NCBI GenBank assembly: GCA_910575265.1
Contig: CAJTEA010000002.1
Span: forward strand, 63,503-127,502
Reading direction: 5' to 3'
From: Oscillospiraceae bacterium
GTDB taxonomy: Bacteria; Bacillota; Clostridia; Oscillospirales; Oscillospiraceae
DNA: 64,000 bases
Of the stretch, positions 26,129-34,839 are shown in pieces. Made by a program: the position numbers and the translations under genes. The notes under the pieces are model-generated. The model saw nothing but the letters and a program-made list of their open reading frames with translations. It was not told the origin of the DNA and searched no databases. Numbering within the stretch: position 1 is the first letter of the stretch; the number at the start of each line of letters is the position of its first letter.

Positions 26129-26671
26129 TTATGGGAAAATGACACTGAACAGCACCCGGAACACGAGAACGATAAACGCCATCACAACGCTTGTCCACAG
26201 GATGTTCTTCAAATAGTTCTTGCGCGTCAGATAACACATGCTGCCATACAGGAACAGCGGAGTCGCGACGTAGAAGCTGATTCCCACCAGCAGCAGGACA
26301 CAGTAGGCCAGAATGGCCCCCAGCATAACCACCACATCTGAGGGCAGCGCGTAGCGCAAGCCCGCCAGCAATTTCTCCTTCACTCCGGACATCCCGGTCA
26401 AGGGGGTATCCAGCTTGAAATTCTCGATTACGGTAAGCAGCGCCATAATCACCCACAGTCCGCTGACAAACAGGGGCAGCGCCGCCGCGGAGGCGATTTT
26501 AGGCTCGCTCATCCGGGACCACAGCTCCAGGGTCAAGCCAAACGCGGCCAGACCGGTCAGCAGCAACACCACAGCAAAAACTTTTTCGCCGGAGGCCAGC
26601 GCGGGCTTGCGCGTTTCCGGCTGGACGGCGCTCTCCTCCTTGCGCTGACTTTCCTTTCGCTCTTCCATCAT
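26129..26671 (-). CDS. TctB-family small membrane subunit of the tripartite transporter
   Basis: A 180-residue protein: a charged, cytosolic N-terminal tail (about 27 residues, rich in Glu, Lys and Arg) followed by four hydrophobic segments, the second starting near SAAALPLFVSGLWVI. This matches the small TctB subunit, which pairs with TctA. GAGGTGAAG lies before the ATG pair. An intercistronic hairpin (26712-26743) separates it from the upstream binding-protein gene. Confidence 0.85.
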   Translation of the reverse strand: MMEERKESQRKEESAVQPETRKPALASGEKVFAVVLLLTGLAAFGLTLELWSRMSEPKIASAAALPLFVSGLWVIMALLTVIENFKLDTPLTGMSGVKEKLLAGLRYALPSDVVVMLGAILAYCVLLLVGISFYVATPLFLYGSMCYLTRKNYLKNILWTSVVMAFIVLVFRVLFSVIFP

Positions 26672-26711
26672 ATTGAATCTTCACCTCGATTAAAATGTTG
26701 ATTTCGCGCGA

Positions 26712-26743
26712 AAGCGGCGCAAGGCTGAAGCCCTGCGCCGCTT
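26712..26743 (-). promoter_or_regulatory. Intercistronic hairpin between tctC and tctB
   Basis: AAGCGGCGCAGGGC and GCCTTGCGCCGCTT (minus strand, 26743-26730 and 26725-26712) form a 14-bp stem with one G-U pair and a 4-base loop. No T-run follows. Such hairpins after binding-protein genes commonly stabilise the upstream message and lower downstream expression; here that role is inferred. Confidence 0.7.
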
Positions 26744-26754
26744 ATCGTTCGCGG

Positions 26755-27786
26755 TCAGCTCAGAGCACCGCTGTTTTTCAACGCGTTGACCGTGTTTTCG
26801 CGCCAGGATGTAATGTAATCCGCGGCTTCGCTTCCGGTGTAGCCAAGGAAGTTGATGTTGAAGTTGGCTAACACTTCCTGATAGCTGGGGTCTGTGCCCA
26901 CCGCCTTGAAAGCGCTGCCCAGAGTTTCCGTGATCGAGGCGTCAGTGCCCTCCTTCACAAAGATACCGTAGAAGGGACCCCAGGGGAGATACTTGCTGAA
27001 ATCGGGATACTCAGCAGTGATCAGCGGAACCTCCGGCATAATCTCCACCGGCGCCTCGGACAGCAGGCAGAGGAATTTGATATCTCCGGCCTTGTAATCC
27101 TCAATGCCGGACTGGACCTTACATACGGTGAAATCACACTCGCCGCTCATCACCGCGGTTTTGGCGGAGGCATCACTGTCATAGGGGATTTGATTGAACG
27201 TCGCGCCGGTGATGTCGGTAATGAACGCGCCGACTTCCCAGGGCAGGCCTCCGGTGCCGGTGGTGGACAGCTTGACGCTGTTGGGCGCGGCCAGAGCGGC
27301 ATCCACAATTTCAGTGAAGCTGGCATATTTGGAGTCCTTGCTCACAATGATACCCACCACTTCGTCGCCAATGAGATAGACACAGTCGAAGTTGTCATAG
27401 GTCAGCTGGCTGATTTCCAGTACGTCATAGAGGGCGGGATTTTCCGCGCCCATCAGCAAATTGTAACCGTCCGTATTCGCATCATAGACATACTGGGTTG
27501 CCACAGAGCCGGTGGCGCCGGTCATGTTCTGGATAACGATGGATTTGCCCAGTTGCTGCTCCGCCAGCGCGGCCAGAGGGCGCATCAGGGAATCCGTCCC
27601 GCCGCCAGCCCCCCACTGGACAATTCCATTTACGTTTTGGGTGGGATAGGTCCCGGCGGGCGCAGGCTGAGAGGTGCTTCCTCCGTTGGAACCAGAGCCG
27701 GATTTGGAGGGCTCTCCGCCTCCGGAACAGGCGGCCAGGGAGAGGGCCATACACAAAGCCAAAGCCGCGGCAATCATTTTTTTCAT
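26755..27786 (-). CDS. TctC-family substrate-binding lipoprotein of the tripartite transporter
   Basis: A 343-residue secreted lipoprotein: signal peptide MKKMIAAALALCMALSLAA with lipobox LAAC (Cys20), a Gly/Ser-rich linker (to about residue 42), and a TctC/Bug domain. The latter has VNGIVQWGAGGGTDSLMRPL, NMTGATGSVATQYVYDANTDG and STTGTGGLPWEVG, which form the carboxylate-binding loops of the family. It would capture the substrate outside the cell. It is the first gene of the operon, with AATGAGGAGG before the ATG. An extended -10-like TGGTATATT lies about 55 bp upstream. Confidence 0.93.
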   Translation of the reverse strand: MKKMIAAALALCMALSLAACSGGGEPSKSGSGSNGGSTSQPAPAGTYPTQNVNGIVQWGAGGGTDSLMRPLAALAEQQLGKSIVIQNMTGATGSVATQYVYDANTDGYNLLMGAENPALYDVLEISQLTYDNFDCVYLIGDEVVGIIVSKDSKYASFTEIVDAALAAPNSVKLSTTGTGGLPWEVGAFITDITGATFNQIPYDSDASAKTAVMSGECDFTVCKVQSGIEDYKAGDIKFLCLLSEAPVEIMPEVPLITAEYPDFSKYLPWGPFYGIFVKEGTDASITETLGSAFKAVGTDPSYQEVLANFNINFLGYTGSEAADYITSWRENTVNALKNSGALS

Positions 27787-27842
27787 ACAGGTTCCTCCTC
27801 ATTTTGGTTTAGTTTTGTGCTATTCGCAAAGTTGATGGTTGA

Positions 27843-27934
27843 AATATACCATATTGCTGTGCAAAGTGTCCAATTCTTTTCTTGAATTTGTTCATTACGG
27901 GTCATTGCATGATAATATGTATTTTCCGCATGAT
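27843..27934 (-). promoter_or_regulatory. tctC promoter region with a GCATGAT direct repeat
   Basis: A -10 candidate TATATT (27848-27843), preceded by TGG, points at tctC; TTGGAC lies 19 bp upstream. Two GCATGAT copies (27907-27913 and 27928-27934, plus-strand reading) are exactly 21 bp apart, two helical turns, at about -70 to -98. They may bind one of the flanking LysR proteins. Confidence 0.4.
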
Positions 27935-27990
27935 TCCATAAAATGTTTGAGATTTACAGTCTGACCGGCTAAAACGCAATTTCAGGAGCA

Positions 27991-28037
27991 AAAAAAGGTG
28001 CGAAGAATGGTCAAAATGACAATTCTTCGCACCTTTT
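27991..28037. terminator. Terminator between the LysR gene (28077) and the tct operon
   Basis: A-rich AAAAAAGGTGCGAAGAAT (27991-28008) pairs with ATTCTTCGCACCTTTTT (about 28021-28037) around a 12-base loop, with A/T runs on both sides. Read on the minus strand it ends the LysR gene 40 bp earlier; it can work both ways. Confidence 0.8.
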
Positions 28038-28076
28038 TATTGCTATATCTTGCGCGCCTCATTCCACCGGTCCGCT

Positions 28077-28994
28077 TCAATTTACGCAGTCGACCTGCTG
28101 GCGGCGAAATTCGTCGAACAGTCCAGGCTGGTTAATTACATAATCCCGGAACCGGCATATTGCCGGGGAAATATATTTTACATCCTTCCATTTCAGATAA
28201 ATTTCATGGCCCGGAATATCGTTCTCAATCCGAAGCAGTTTTATGTTGTAATGCTGTTCGCTGAGCGGAGCCGGAGCAAGCGCCAGACCAAGATTCGCCG
28301 CCACAGAACCAAAGATCATCGTATCGTGTATGGTTTCCAGCTTAATCCGGGGGCTTACCCGCAAAGATTTCAAGATGTCATCAATCAAATCCCGGATAGA
28401 ACATTCTGTTTTGTAGGCAATAAAATTTTCTCCGTCAATATCCCGCAGATCCACAGAATCTTGCTTTGCCAGAGGATGGTCGTTCGATACCAGCAGGGTC
28501 AGTTCATGATTGCCCAGCTTATGTGTTTTTAAGCCAGCCGCTTCGTCATACAGCATTCCAAGCCCCAAATCGGCCTCTCCAGAGAGAAGATGGCTTTGTA
28601 TGCGGATATTCGTATCCTGCTGGAGCTGGAATGTAGTCTGAAAGCCGGTATCCTGGAAATACCTGGCCAGCAAATAGGAGATAAACGGATCAATCGAGCT
28701 GACATAGTGCAGGGAGACGGTTCCTTGTTCTGGTGATATAAAATCATTCAGCTTGATTTGTCCCTCATCTAAAATGGCGAGAGCCTGGTCAACATATTCT
28801 AAAAACAGCTGGCCGTATTTTGTCAATGTGATTTGACGATTGTCACGATTAAACAGGCTAATGCCCAGTTCAGACTCCAGATCATTGATGGAATGACTCA
28901 GACTGGGCTGAGCTACCATCAGCTTGACCGACGCCTTGGTAAAATGCTTTACCTCGGCCAAGGTTCGAAAATAGTATAACTGCTGTAAATTCAT
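28077..28994 (-). CDS. LysR-family regulator (upstream flank of the quinate/shikimate-like cluster)
   Basis: A 305-residue LysR regulator, MNLQQLYYFRTLAEVKHFTKAS at its N-terminus, with helix-turn-helix at 1-60 (VAQPSLSHSINDLESELG) and an effector domain from about residue 90 (GTVSLHYVSSIDPF). I used the ATG at 28994, preceded by a GGGGAAAG stretch; an upstream in-frame start at 29021 has no site. It lies directly upstream of tctC in the same orientation but is separated from it by a terminator, so it probably acts on the tct-aro promoter. It is related to the LysR at 21048. Confidence 0.88.
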   Translation of the reverse strand: MNLQQLYYFRTLAEVKHFTKASVKLMVAQPSLSHSINDLESELGISLFNRDNRQITLTKYGQLFLEYVDQALAILDEGQIKLNDFISPEQGTVSLHYVSSIDPFISYLLARYFQDTGFQTTFQLQQDTNIRIQSHLLSGEADLGLGMLYDEAAGLKTHKLGNHELTLLVSNDHPLAKQDSVDLRDIDGENFIAYKTECSIRDLIDDILKSLRVSPRIKLETIHDTMIFGSVAANLGLALAPAPLSEQHYNIKLLRIENDIPGHEIYLKWKDVKYISPAICRFRDYVINQPGLFDEFRRQQVDCVN

Positions 28995-29142
28995 GCCGTC
29001 TTTCCCCGCTCTTTTTTGCAAATTTGCCCAAAAACTGATTTTAATATATCATGTTGTGTCAAATCGGTCAAGGTGTTTTCTCGGAGCTGGTATAAGTTTC
29101 ATGTCAGGCTGCCGTTCTCCCGCCAGCGATACTCCTTGGATA

Positions 29143-29520
29143 CTAGTCCCGCTTTGTACGGATCATCCAGCGCCCACTACAATGTGACGTTCGCGTCCTT
29201 TTGTTTTTTCCACCATCAATTCCACGTTCTTCGGCGGCCGAAGTAGTTTTTACGCTTCGCAAGTTGATAATCTTGTAGCTGGGGCCCGCGTTTTGCTCTG
29301 TCTCTGTCCGTACCCGTTCCACCAGTACCGCACGGATCTTCTCCCAAAGCCCACTTCGGATCGCGGTGTAATAAACGTTGGCGGCTGTTGTATATGGCGG
29401 AAAATCATGGGGCGGATTGCGCGATAAATACATATAACCGCTGAGTGGGGAAAGCCATCAGAAAAATTCTGGCAGCTGGATAAACAGATGGAGGGTGATA
29501 AGGAAAATCCAGGCATCCAG
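29143..29520 (-). pseudogene. Decayed IS5-family transposase fragment
   Basis: The minus strand encodes about 96 open residues containing PHDFPPYTT, SGLWEKIRAVL and the strongly IS5-like SVKTTSAAEERGIDGGKN, followed by a degraded KRTRTSHC tail in place of the usual KGRKRH. The open frame has an internal stop just upstream (near 29460), and the catalytic C-terminal two thirds are missing. There is no intact transposase or visible terminal repeat pair. It is a remnant with no function. Confidence 0.7.
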
Positions 29521-29580
29521 TCGAAGATGACCTGAACAAACTTGATCTATCACATTGTCTCACTAATCTACCATGATGTA

Positions 29581-29850
29581 ATCAGCATGAAAGAGCTGGA
29601 AAATTTTAGCGATGAACGGAAGGAAACTGTAAATAACTTTCTTAAGTAACAGGATCGGAACCGCTCAGATGAGTAGCCCCAGGCGGATAGAGCGCAAGCG
29701 GTTGGGACAAGAGGCAGATGTGGACATCTCGCCGGAGCTGGTGAGTAAGATCAGCGAGTAAAAAGGCCGGTCCGCGCAAAGCAGATCGACCTCTATCGGC
29801 AGGATGCGCTGGTTGTCTACAAGTGTTTTCATTGGAACTGTCTTCCTTTT
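29581..29850 (+). pseudogene. Probable decayed IS256-family transposase fragment
   Basis: Short plus-strand open pieces resemble an IS256 transposase when joined. 29669-29761 encodes LGQEADVDISPELVSKISE, close to the family's 'VSPxLVSxItDK' region. In another frame, 29762-29823 encodes RPVRAKQIDLYRQDALVVYK, close to the 'RPLxxxYPIVYxDALVV' catalytic Asp region. Frameshifts and stops break it. Assignment rests on my memory of the family pattern. Confidence 0.45.
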
Positions 29851-29895
29851 GTAGATGAAGGGGTTCCATAACGTTCTCCTTTCTATGGGGTAAAT

Positions 29896-30513
29896 TCAGC
29901 TGTCCATATGAGTTGCCGCAAGAATCAATTCCACACAGCGGTCGATCCCCAGCTTGCTGCTGTTCAGGCAGAGGTCATAATTTGCCGCCATCCCCCACGC
30001 CTGATCGGTGATATGCTTGTAGTAGCTGGAACGCTTCCTGTCCCGTTCCTTCACGTGGCTTCTGGCAGCGTCAGCGGCAACCCCATGCTCCGCGATGACA
30101 CGGTTGGCCCGGTCAGGCAGCGCGCCGGTGATAAAAACGTGGAAGCAGTCCTTCCGCCCTTGCAGGATGTAGTCGGCGCACCGCCCCACAATGACGCAGG
30201 ACTCCTTCTCCGCCAGCTCCTTAATGAGCTCGGTCTGATAGGCGTTGATCTGATCGGGCAGGGCCATATTCTCCCTCTGATTGGCGTTATAGGCCGAGTA
30301 GCCCCGCGATGAAACGCTGGTGAACAGGCTGCTGGCGGAGGAGTATTCCCCCTCCCGCCGCACCGTCTCAGCAGACAGCCCGCTGCGCTCCGCCACGATC
30401 TGCACCAGCTTCTTGTCGTAGAAGGGAATGCCCAGCCGTTCCGCCACGGTTTTCCCGATGGTATGGCCTCCGCTGCCGCACTGACGGCCTATGGTAATCA
30501 CACATTTTTTCAT
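29896..30513 (-). CDS. Cytidylate kinase-like family protein
   Basis: A 205-residue P-loop protein: MKKCVITIGRQCGSGGHTIGK carries a Walker-A-like GRQCGSGGHTIGK (residues 9-21), followed by GIPFYDKKLVQIVAERSG and CVIVGRCADYIL, and a basic lid HVKERDRKRSSYYKHIT. This is the cytidylate-kinase-like group found next to transporters in Clostridia; it is not the essential Cmk and its substrate is unknown. Its ATG overlaps the stop of the truncated MATE gene upstream (ATGA), so the two were once an operon. Since the MATE gene has lost its 5' part, the present promoter is unclear. Confidence 0.85.
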   Translation of the reverse strand: MKKCVITIGRQCGSGGHTIGKTVAERLGIPFYDKKLVQIVAERSGLSAETVRREGEYSSASSLFTSVSSRGYSAYNANQRENMALPDQINAYQTELIKELAEKESCVIVGRCADYILQGRKDCFHVFITGALPDRANRVIAEHGVAADAARSHVKERDRKRSSYYKHITDQAWGMAANYDLCLNSSKLGIDRCVELILAATHMDS

Positions 30514-30818
30514 TTTTCCGCTACCTCTCTATTGAAAATCTTTTTCCAGGACAACCATACAGTAATTAAGGAGATTACGCCAGATAGCCCGTCACTGAAG
30601 GGACCAGCCCAGAGAACCCCTTCCACACCCATAAAATATCCAAAAATCAACATCGCCGGAATCAAGAAAATAATCTGCCGGGACAATGAGAGCAGCGTGG
30701 CGGGAACGGGCTTGCCGATGGCTTGGAAGAAAATCCCGGTGACAGCTCCGGCAGGGATCAGGAAGCAGGCCAGCAAATAAACCCGGAAGCATTTTACCGC
30801 AAACTCTATGTACAGTTC
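30510..30818 (-). pseudogene. Truncated MATE-family efflux transporter, C-terminal part only
   Basis: From about 30818 to the stop at 30510 the minus strand encodes FAVKCFRVYLLACFLIPAGAV, IFFQAIGKPVPATLLSLSRQ and ending FNREVAEK, the last three membrane segments of a MATE-type multidrug exporter. The preceding nine or so segments are missing: upstream the sequence switches abruptly into the adhesin gene in a different frame. It is a break point left by an insertion or deletion. Confidence 0.75.
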
Positions 30819-33800
30819 CGTCCGCGTACATGACCTTGAACTCGGCGTTCTGGAGGGTCACGCTGGGGTTGGTGGCGCAGACCTTCCGAATGAGCAGGAT
30901 GCCGTCCGGGGCGTTGTCGAAAGAGACCGTGATCACGTTCTGCTCACCCTTGTCGGAGATATAGACGGTCTCGGAGGCATTGATGATGCTGTACCCGTCC
31001 GCCGGGTCGATCTCCTCCACGATATAGGTGCCGGCAGTCAGCCCGGTCCAGATGGCGGTCCCGTTCTTGCCCGTCACCTTCGTGCCGATGACCGTGCCGC
31101 CAGTGCCGCTGGTCCCGCCCAGATATTTCAGCTGGAAGGTGCAGCCGGGTAGGGCCTCGTGGGTCACACTGTCATACTTCTCCACCACGATGGCGTTTAA
31201 CGGCTCATTGAAAAAAGTCAGGGTTTTGCTCTCGCCGCCATGGAGGATCACCTTCTGGGTGAGAGGCTCTTTCATCTGATATCCGGGAGCAGGCTCCACC
31301 TCAGTCACGGTGTATTCGCCGGGGTACAGCTTCTTGCCTTTCTCATGGAGCTTGATCTGGCCGCTGGCATCCGTGACGAAGATACCAAAGTCCATGGAGG
31401 CGGGAGCGCCCGCAGCCTCACCATTGCTGGTGTAGGTCACACGGAACTTGGCGCCCTCGATGGGAGCGCCGGCCACGCTGTCCTCCTTGAAGATGGTCAG
31501 CTCCGGGGTCTTGTGGTTGCGGAACACCACCGTCTTTTCATCGCCGGGGTTCAGAGAGATGGTCTGCACCCGGTCCGCGTCCTTATCCGGGAGGTAGTAG
31601 GGCGCGGGGACGGATTTCTCCGTGATGCGGTAGGTTCCGGGGTCAACACGCAGAGCCACTGTGCCGTCCGGCCCGGTTCTCCAGTCATCCTTGTAGTCGC
31701 TGTCGATCCCCTCCACGGTGAGGACGGTGCCGGGGACAGGCACTCCGGTATCGGCGTCAATCTTGGAGAGGGTCAGCAGGGGCTTCTTGCTGTTTTTGAA
31801 GATCAGGGTCTTATCATCGCCGCCGTTCAGGCTGATGGTCTGGGTCCGGTCAGCCTCGTCCTCCGGCAGACAATAGGGTTCGGGGACGGACTTCTCCGTC
31901 ACCCGGTAGCTGCCGGGGGCAACGCGCAGAGTGGCGAAGCCGTCCGCCTCGGTGGTCACATCCTGGCGGTAGTCGCTGTCGATGCCCTCCACGGTGAACA
32001 CCGTGCCGGGAATGGGGGTGTTGGCCCCCTGCTCTACCTTGGAGATTTTCAGGACAGGCTGCTTCAGGTTGTCAAAGACCAGCTCCTTGCTGTCTCCGGC
32101 CCCCAGCCAGATCGTCTGTGTGGGTTCGTCTCCCACCACATAGGGATCAGGGACGGACTTTTCCGTCACCTCGTAGCTATCCACAGGAATATTGGATAGG
32201 ACCGCCCTGCCGTCCGGCCCGGTGGTCACATCGTTGTGGTAGCCGTAATGGATGCCGCGGATTTCAAAATGGGTGTTGGGGATCACATCCCCGGTCTGCG
32301 CGTCCCGCTTGAGAATAGTGAGGCTGGGCAGCCGCTTGTCCGCCGCTGTGACGGTGACTGTGCCGCCGCCGTTGATGGTGGCCTGATCCACATGGGCAAT
32401 CACAGGCTCAGTCAGCGCGGCGTAGGGGGCGGGGGCGGACACCTCCACGAAGGCGTACATCCCCTCGGTCACATCGGTGACAGTGATGGAGCCGTCTGCT
32501 TTCGTCTCCTCTGTGCCGATGATCTGGCCATCTTTCACGATGTTGAACACAGCGCCGGGGAGAGGGTTATCAGAATCGTCTTTTTTGATAAGACGTACCT
32601 TCACCTTGGCGTCATTCTCGAACACCAGAGCAATGTCAGTTTTGCCGTCCCAGACAAAGGTCTGCTTGGTTTTATTGACGTCCAGGCTTTTGGTGTAGCC
32701 CTCCGGGGGTGTGACCTCCTCGGCGGTAAAGCTGCCCAGGGGCATATCTTTCCAAGGCACATCGGTGAGGTATCCGCCCGCGCCGGTGATGAAAGTTCCA
32801 GTAAAATCGTTGTCCACACCCTCGATTTTAATGACCGCCCCGGCGAGGCCCCTGGTGGGATTGTCCGCGTCTACTTTGCGGATGCTGCCCTCACCAGTAA
32901 TCTCAGGCGTATCAGAAAAGGTGACCGTCACAGTTTTATCGCTGCCGCTGGGCAGAACAACATACTGCGGCCCAGGATTGTCGATCTCATAGGACTCCGG
33001 AGGCTCCAATTCAGTCACGGCGTAAGTGCCGGCCTCCAAATTGGGTACGGTCACAGTGCCGTCGCTGCCTGTCACCACTTCCTTGGAGTAGGCGCCATTT
33101 TCAGAGGCAACGAGGAACCGCGCTCCGGGCAGAGTCTTGTTGGGATTGGTGGAATCCACCTTCTTGACCGTCAAGCTGTACTTTTCGCGGGTGACATTCA
33201 GCTCTCCCACCATGACGGCCTGCACATCATTGGAGGGGTGGTAGCTGGAGCCAGGGCCTGTGTAGGCGTACTCATAGACCTCGCAATCGCCCCATACGCC
33301 CTGCGCGCCCAGGTCGAGGATATACTGCGCCCGGTCCCGGAACGATCTGCCGTCCATAGTCTCGTCAATACTGGAATAATTGGTGTGTTCCAGATTGTTG
33401 TAGACGCACAGCAGTTCCTCTGCACAGGCCACCACGGGGTCGGACAGCAGACCGGCCTTGTACCGCCAGACGACAGCCTGCGTCCAGGAATTCATGGTCC
33501 AGGTGTAGTCGCTGTTCCACACATCGTCCACACCCAGGGCCTTGGCCTGATCGGTGAAGACGCCGGTGGAATGGGCGTAAAAATAGGCCATCATGGTCTT
33601 GACCGTGGGGTCGGAAATGGGCTGGGGATTGCCCCAGGTGTGGCCCTTCAGGGACCAGCCCATCCCTTTTCCTTTTTCGGCACAGAAGCCCATGGTGCTT
33701 TTGCCGTTGTAGTTGAAGTGCATCTGGTGCATATAGCACTCGCCCAGGGCCGGGGAATCGTACTTGGTCCCGCTGTAAGCGCAATCATCCATTTTGATGG

Positions 33801-33906
33801 TGGACGGGTTGGCGGCGAGAGCCGTTGCGGGCAGCAGGCCCAGCACACACACCAGCACCAGCAGCAGAGCCGTCATGCGGGTGAGTGCGGAATAGGTTTT
33901 TCGCAT
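30592..33906 (-). CDS. Surface adhesin with thioester domain and Cna-B/SpaA repeats, 3' end lost at a junction
   Basis: A 1104-residue open frame. Signal peptide about 1-33 (MRKTYSALTRMTALLL...ATALAA). A thioester-like domain follows, with Cys in TMGFCAEKGKG and Gln in SWTQAVVWRY as candidate bond partners. Then come eight complete Cna-B/SpaA-like repeats of about 85-95 residues, each opening with a lysine-bearing strand such as LTVKKVDS, LTILKRDA, LKISKVEQ, LTLSKIDA, LTIFKEDS and closing with a Y.VTE isopeptide motif. A ninth repeat stops at EFKVMYADGT. The last roughly 75 residues (from about 30818) are an out-of-frame reading of the MATE remnant, so the sorting signal is lost and the protein can probably not be anchored. 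AAAGGAG precedes the ATG at 33906. Confidence 0.85.
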   Translation of the reverse strand: MRKTYSALTRMTALLLVLVCVLGLLPATALAANPSTIKMDDCAYSGTKYDSPALGECYMHQMHFNYNGKSTMGFCAEKGKGMGWSLKGHTWGNPQPISDPTVKTMMAYFYAHSTGVFTDQAKALGVDDVWNSDYTWTMNSWTQAVVWRYKAGLLSDPVVACAEELLCVYNNLEHTNYSSIDETMDGRSFRDRAQYILDLGAQGVWGDCEVYEYAYTGPGSSYHPSNDVQAVMVGELNVTREKYSLTVKKVDSTNPNKTLPGARFLVASENGAYSKEVVTGSDGTVTVPNLEAGTYAVTELEPPESYEIDNPGPQYVVLPSGSDKTVTVTFSDTPEITGEGSIRKVDADNPTRGLAGAVIKIEGVDNDFTGTFITGAGGYLTDVPWKDMPLGSFTAEEVTPPEGYTKSLDVNKTKQTFVWDGKTDIALVFENDAKVKVRLIKKDDSDNPLPGAVFNIVKDGQIIGTEETKADGSITVTDVTEGMYAFVEVSAPAPYAALTEPVIAHVDQATINGGGTVTVTAADKRLPSLTILKRDAQTGDVIPNTHFEIRGIHYGYHNDVTTGPDGRAVLSNIPVDSYEVTEKSVPDPYVVGDEPTQTIWLGAGDSKELVFDNLKQPVLKISKVEQGANTPIPGTVFTVEGIDSDYRQDVTTEADGFATLRVAPGSYRVTEKSVPEPYCLPEDEADRTQTISLNGGDDKTLIFKNSKKPLLTLSKIDADTGVPVPGTVLTVEGIDSDYKDDWRTGPDGTVALRVDPGTYRITEKSVPAPYYLPDKDADRVQTISLNPGDEKTVVFRNHKTPELTIFKEDSVAGAPIEGAKFRVTYTSNGEAAGAPASMDFGIFVTDASGQIKLHEKGKKLYPGEYTVTEVEPAPGYQMKEPLTQKVILHGGESKTLTFFNEPLNAIVVEKYDSVTHEALPGCTFQLKYLGGTSGTGGTVIGTKVTGKNGTAIWTGLTAGTYIVEEIDPADGYSIINASETVYISDKGEQNVITVSFDNAPDGILLIRKVCATNPSVTLQNAEFKVMYADGTVHRVCGKMLPGLFAGLLPDPCRSCHRDFLPSHRQARSRHAALIVPADYFLDSGDVDFWIFYGCGRGSLGWSLQ

Positions 33907-33988
33907 AAATAAAACGCTCCTTTCATTTTGGGGAATAAAAAGTGGCCCTCCAGCTTGCGCTGAAAGGCCGTTCCCGGTTTCGATTCTG

Positions 33989-34744
33989 TTACGCATAGAA
34001 GTTGACGCTGTTAGGGATTCCAACGAACATAAAACAGTAGGTAATGCCGTCCACCTGGGTCACGCCCACCCCGATGCAGTCGCAGGCCGGGTCGATCATG
34101 GTCTGGAAATGACCGGGAGAGTTGATCCAGTTGTCCAGGGCGTGTTGGGCGGCATCCTCTGTGCCGGTGAACACGGTGAGGTTATCCCCGAAGCCGTAGG
34201 GGTAGCCTGCGTCGGCGGCAGCTTGACACTCCTCTTGTGAGTGATGCCAGGTATAGCGCCGGTCGGAGCAGACCTGGGCGGCATTCATCAGGGCCTCGCT
34301 GACAGACAGCTCCGACACGCCATTGGCCTTGCGGGTCTGGTTGATCAGACGAATCAGCTCCTGCCGTATCTCCATGTTGTCCGGCTGGATTGCGCTGTCT
34401 GGGCTGGCGGATGCATTGGCGGAGCCGACCGTGAGTGTCAGGGTTCCAGACGCCCCGGCTCGGTTGGCGGCGGTAATCTCTGCGGTTCCCTCCGACTTGG
34501 CGACAGCTACCCAGAAGGTCAGCACCTGCTCCACCGCCACGATATCCGGGGCGCTGGAGGTAACGGTGTACTCCGCACCGCTGGGGCCGATGATGAGGCC
34601 GCTTCGCTCTCCCACCTCCAGGGTACTTCCCTTATAGCTGTTTACCCGGATGGGCTGGGTCTCTGCCGCCTGGGCGGGGACGGCCAACAGGGCTGCGGTC
34701 ATGACGCCAGTCAAAAGCAGGGACACGATTTTTTTGCGTTTCAT
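33989..34744 (-). CDS. Secreted CAP-domain (SCP/PR-1) protein
   Basis: A 251-residue exported protein: signal peptide about 1-27 (MKRKKIVSLLLTGVMTAALLA), a bacterial Ig-like (BIG2-type) segment (about 30-105, EYTVTSSAPDIVAVEQ), and a CAP domain (about 120-251) with LIRLINQTRKANG, SDRRYTWHH, WINSPGHFQTMIDP and GVGVTQVDGITYCFMFVG. CAP proteins are widespread extracellular proteins with ill-defined roles. The gene lies between the adhesin and the sortase in a surface-protein block, with GAGGAA before the ATG. A longer open frame upstream to 34867 is not supported by a binding site. Confidence 0.88.
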   Translation of the reverse strand: MKRKKIVSLLLTGVMTAALLAVPAQAAETQPIRVNSYKGSTLEVGERSGLIIGPSGAEYTVTSSAPDIVAVEQVLTFWVAVAKSEGTAEITAANRAGASGTLTLTVGSANASASPDSAIQPDNMEIRQELIRLINQTRKANGVSELSVSEALMNAAQVCSDRRYTWHHSQEECQAAADAGYPYGFGDNLTVFTGTEDAAQHALDNWINSPGHFQTMIDPACDCIGVGVTQVDGITYCFMFVGIPNSVNFYA

Positions 34745-34839
34745 GCTCAATTCCTCCGTTTCGTAATTATGGTGGGGCTTTCGCAAACCGAACGATACCA
34801 CATAGCGGAGGGAAAGTCGAACACAATCCGCAGACAGTT

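Noticed and set aside
29642-29869. A 75-codon minus-strand open frame
   Set aside because: It lies antisense to the degraded IS256-like fragment, has no binding site and no family resemblance.
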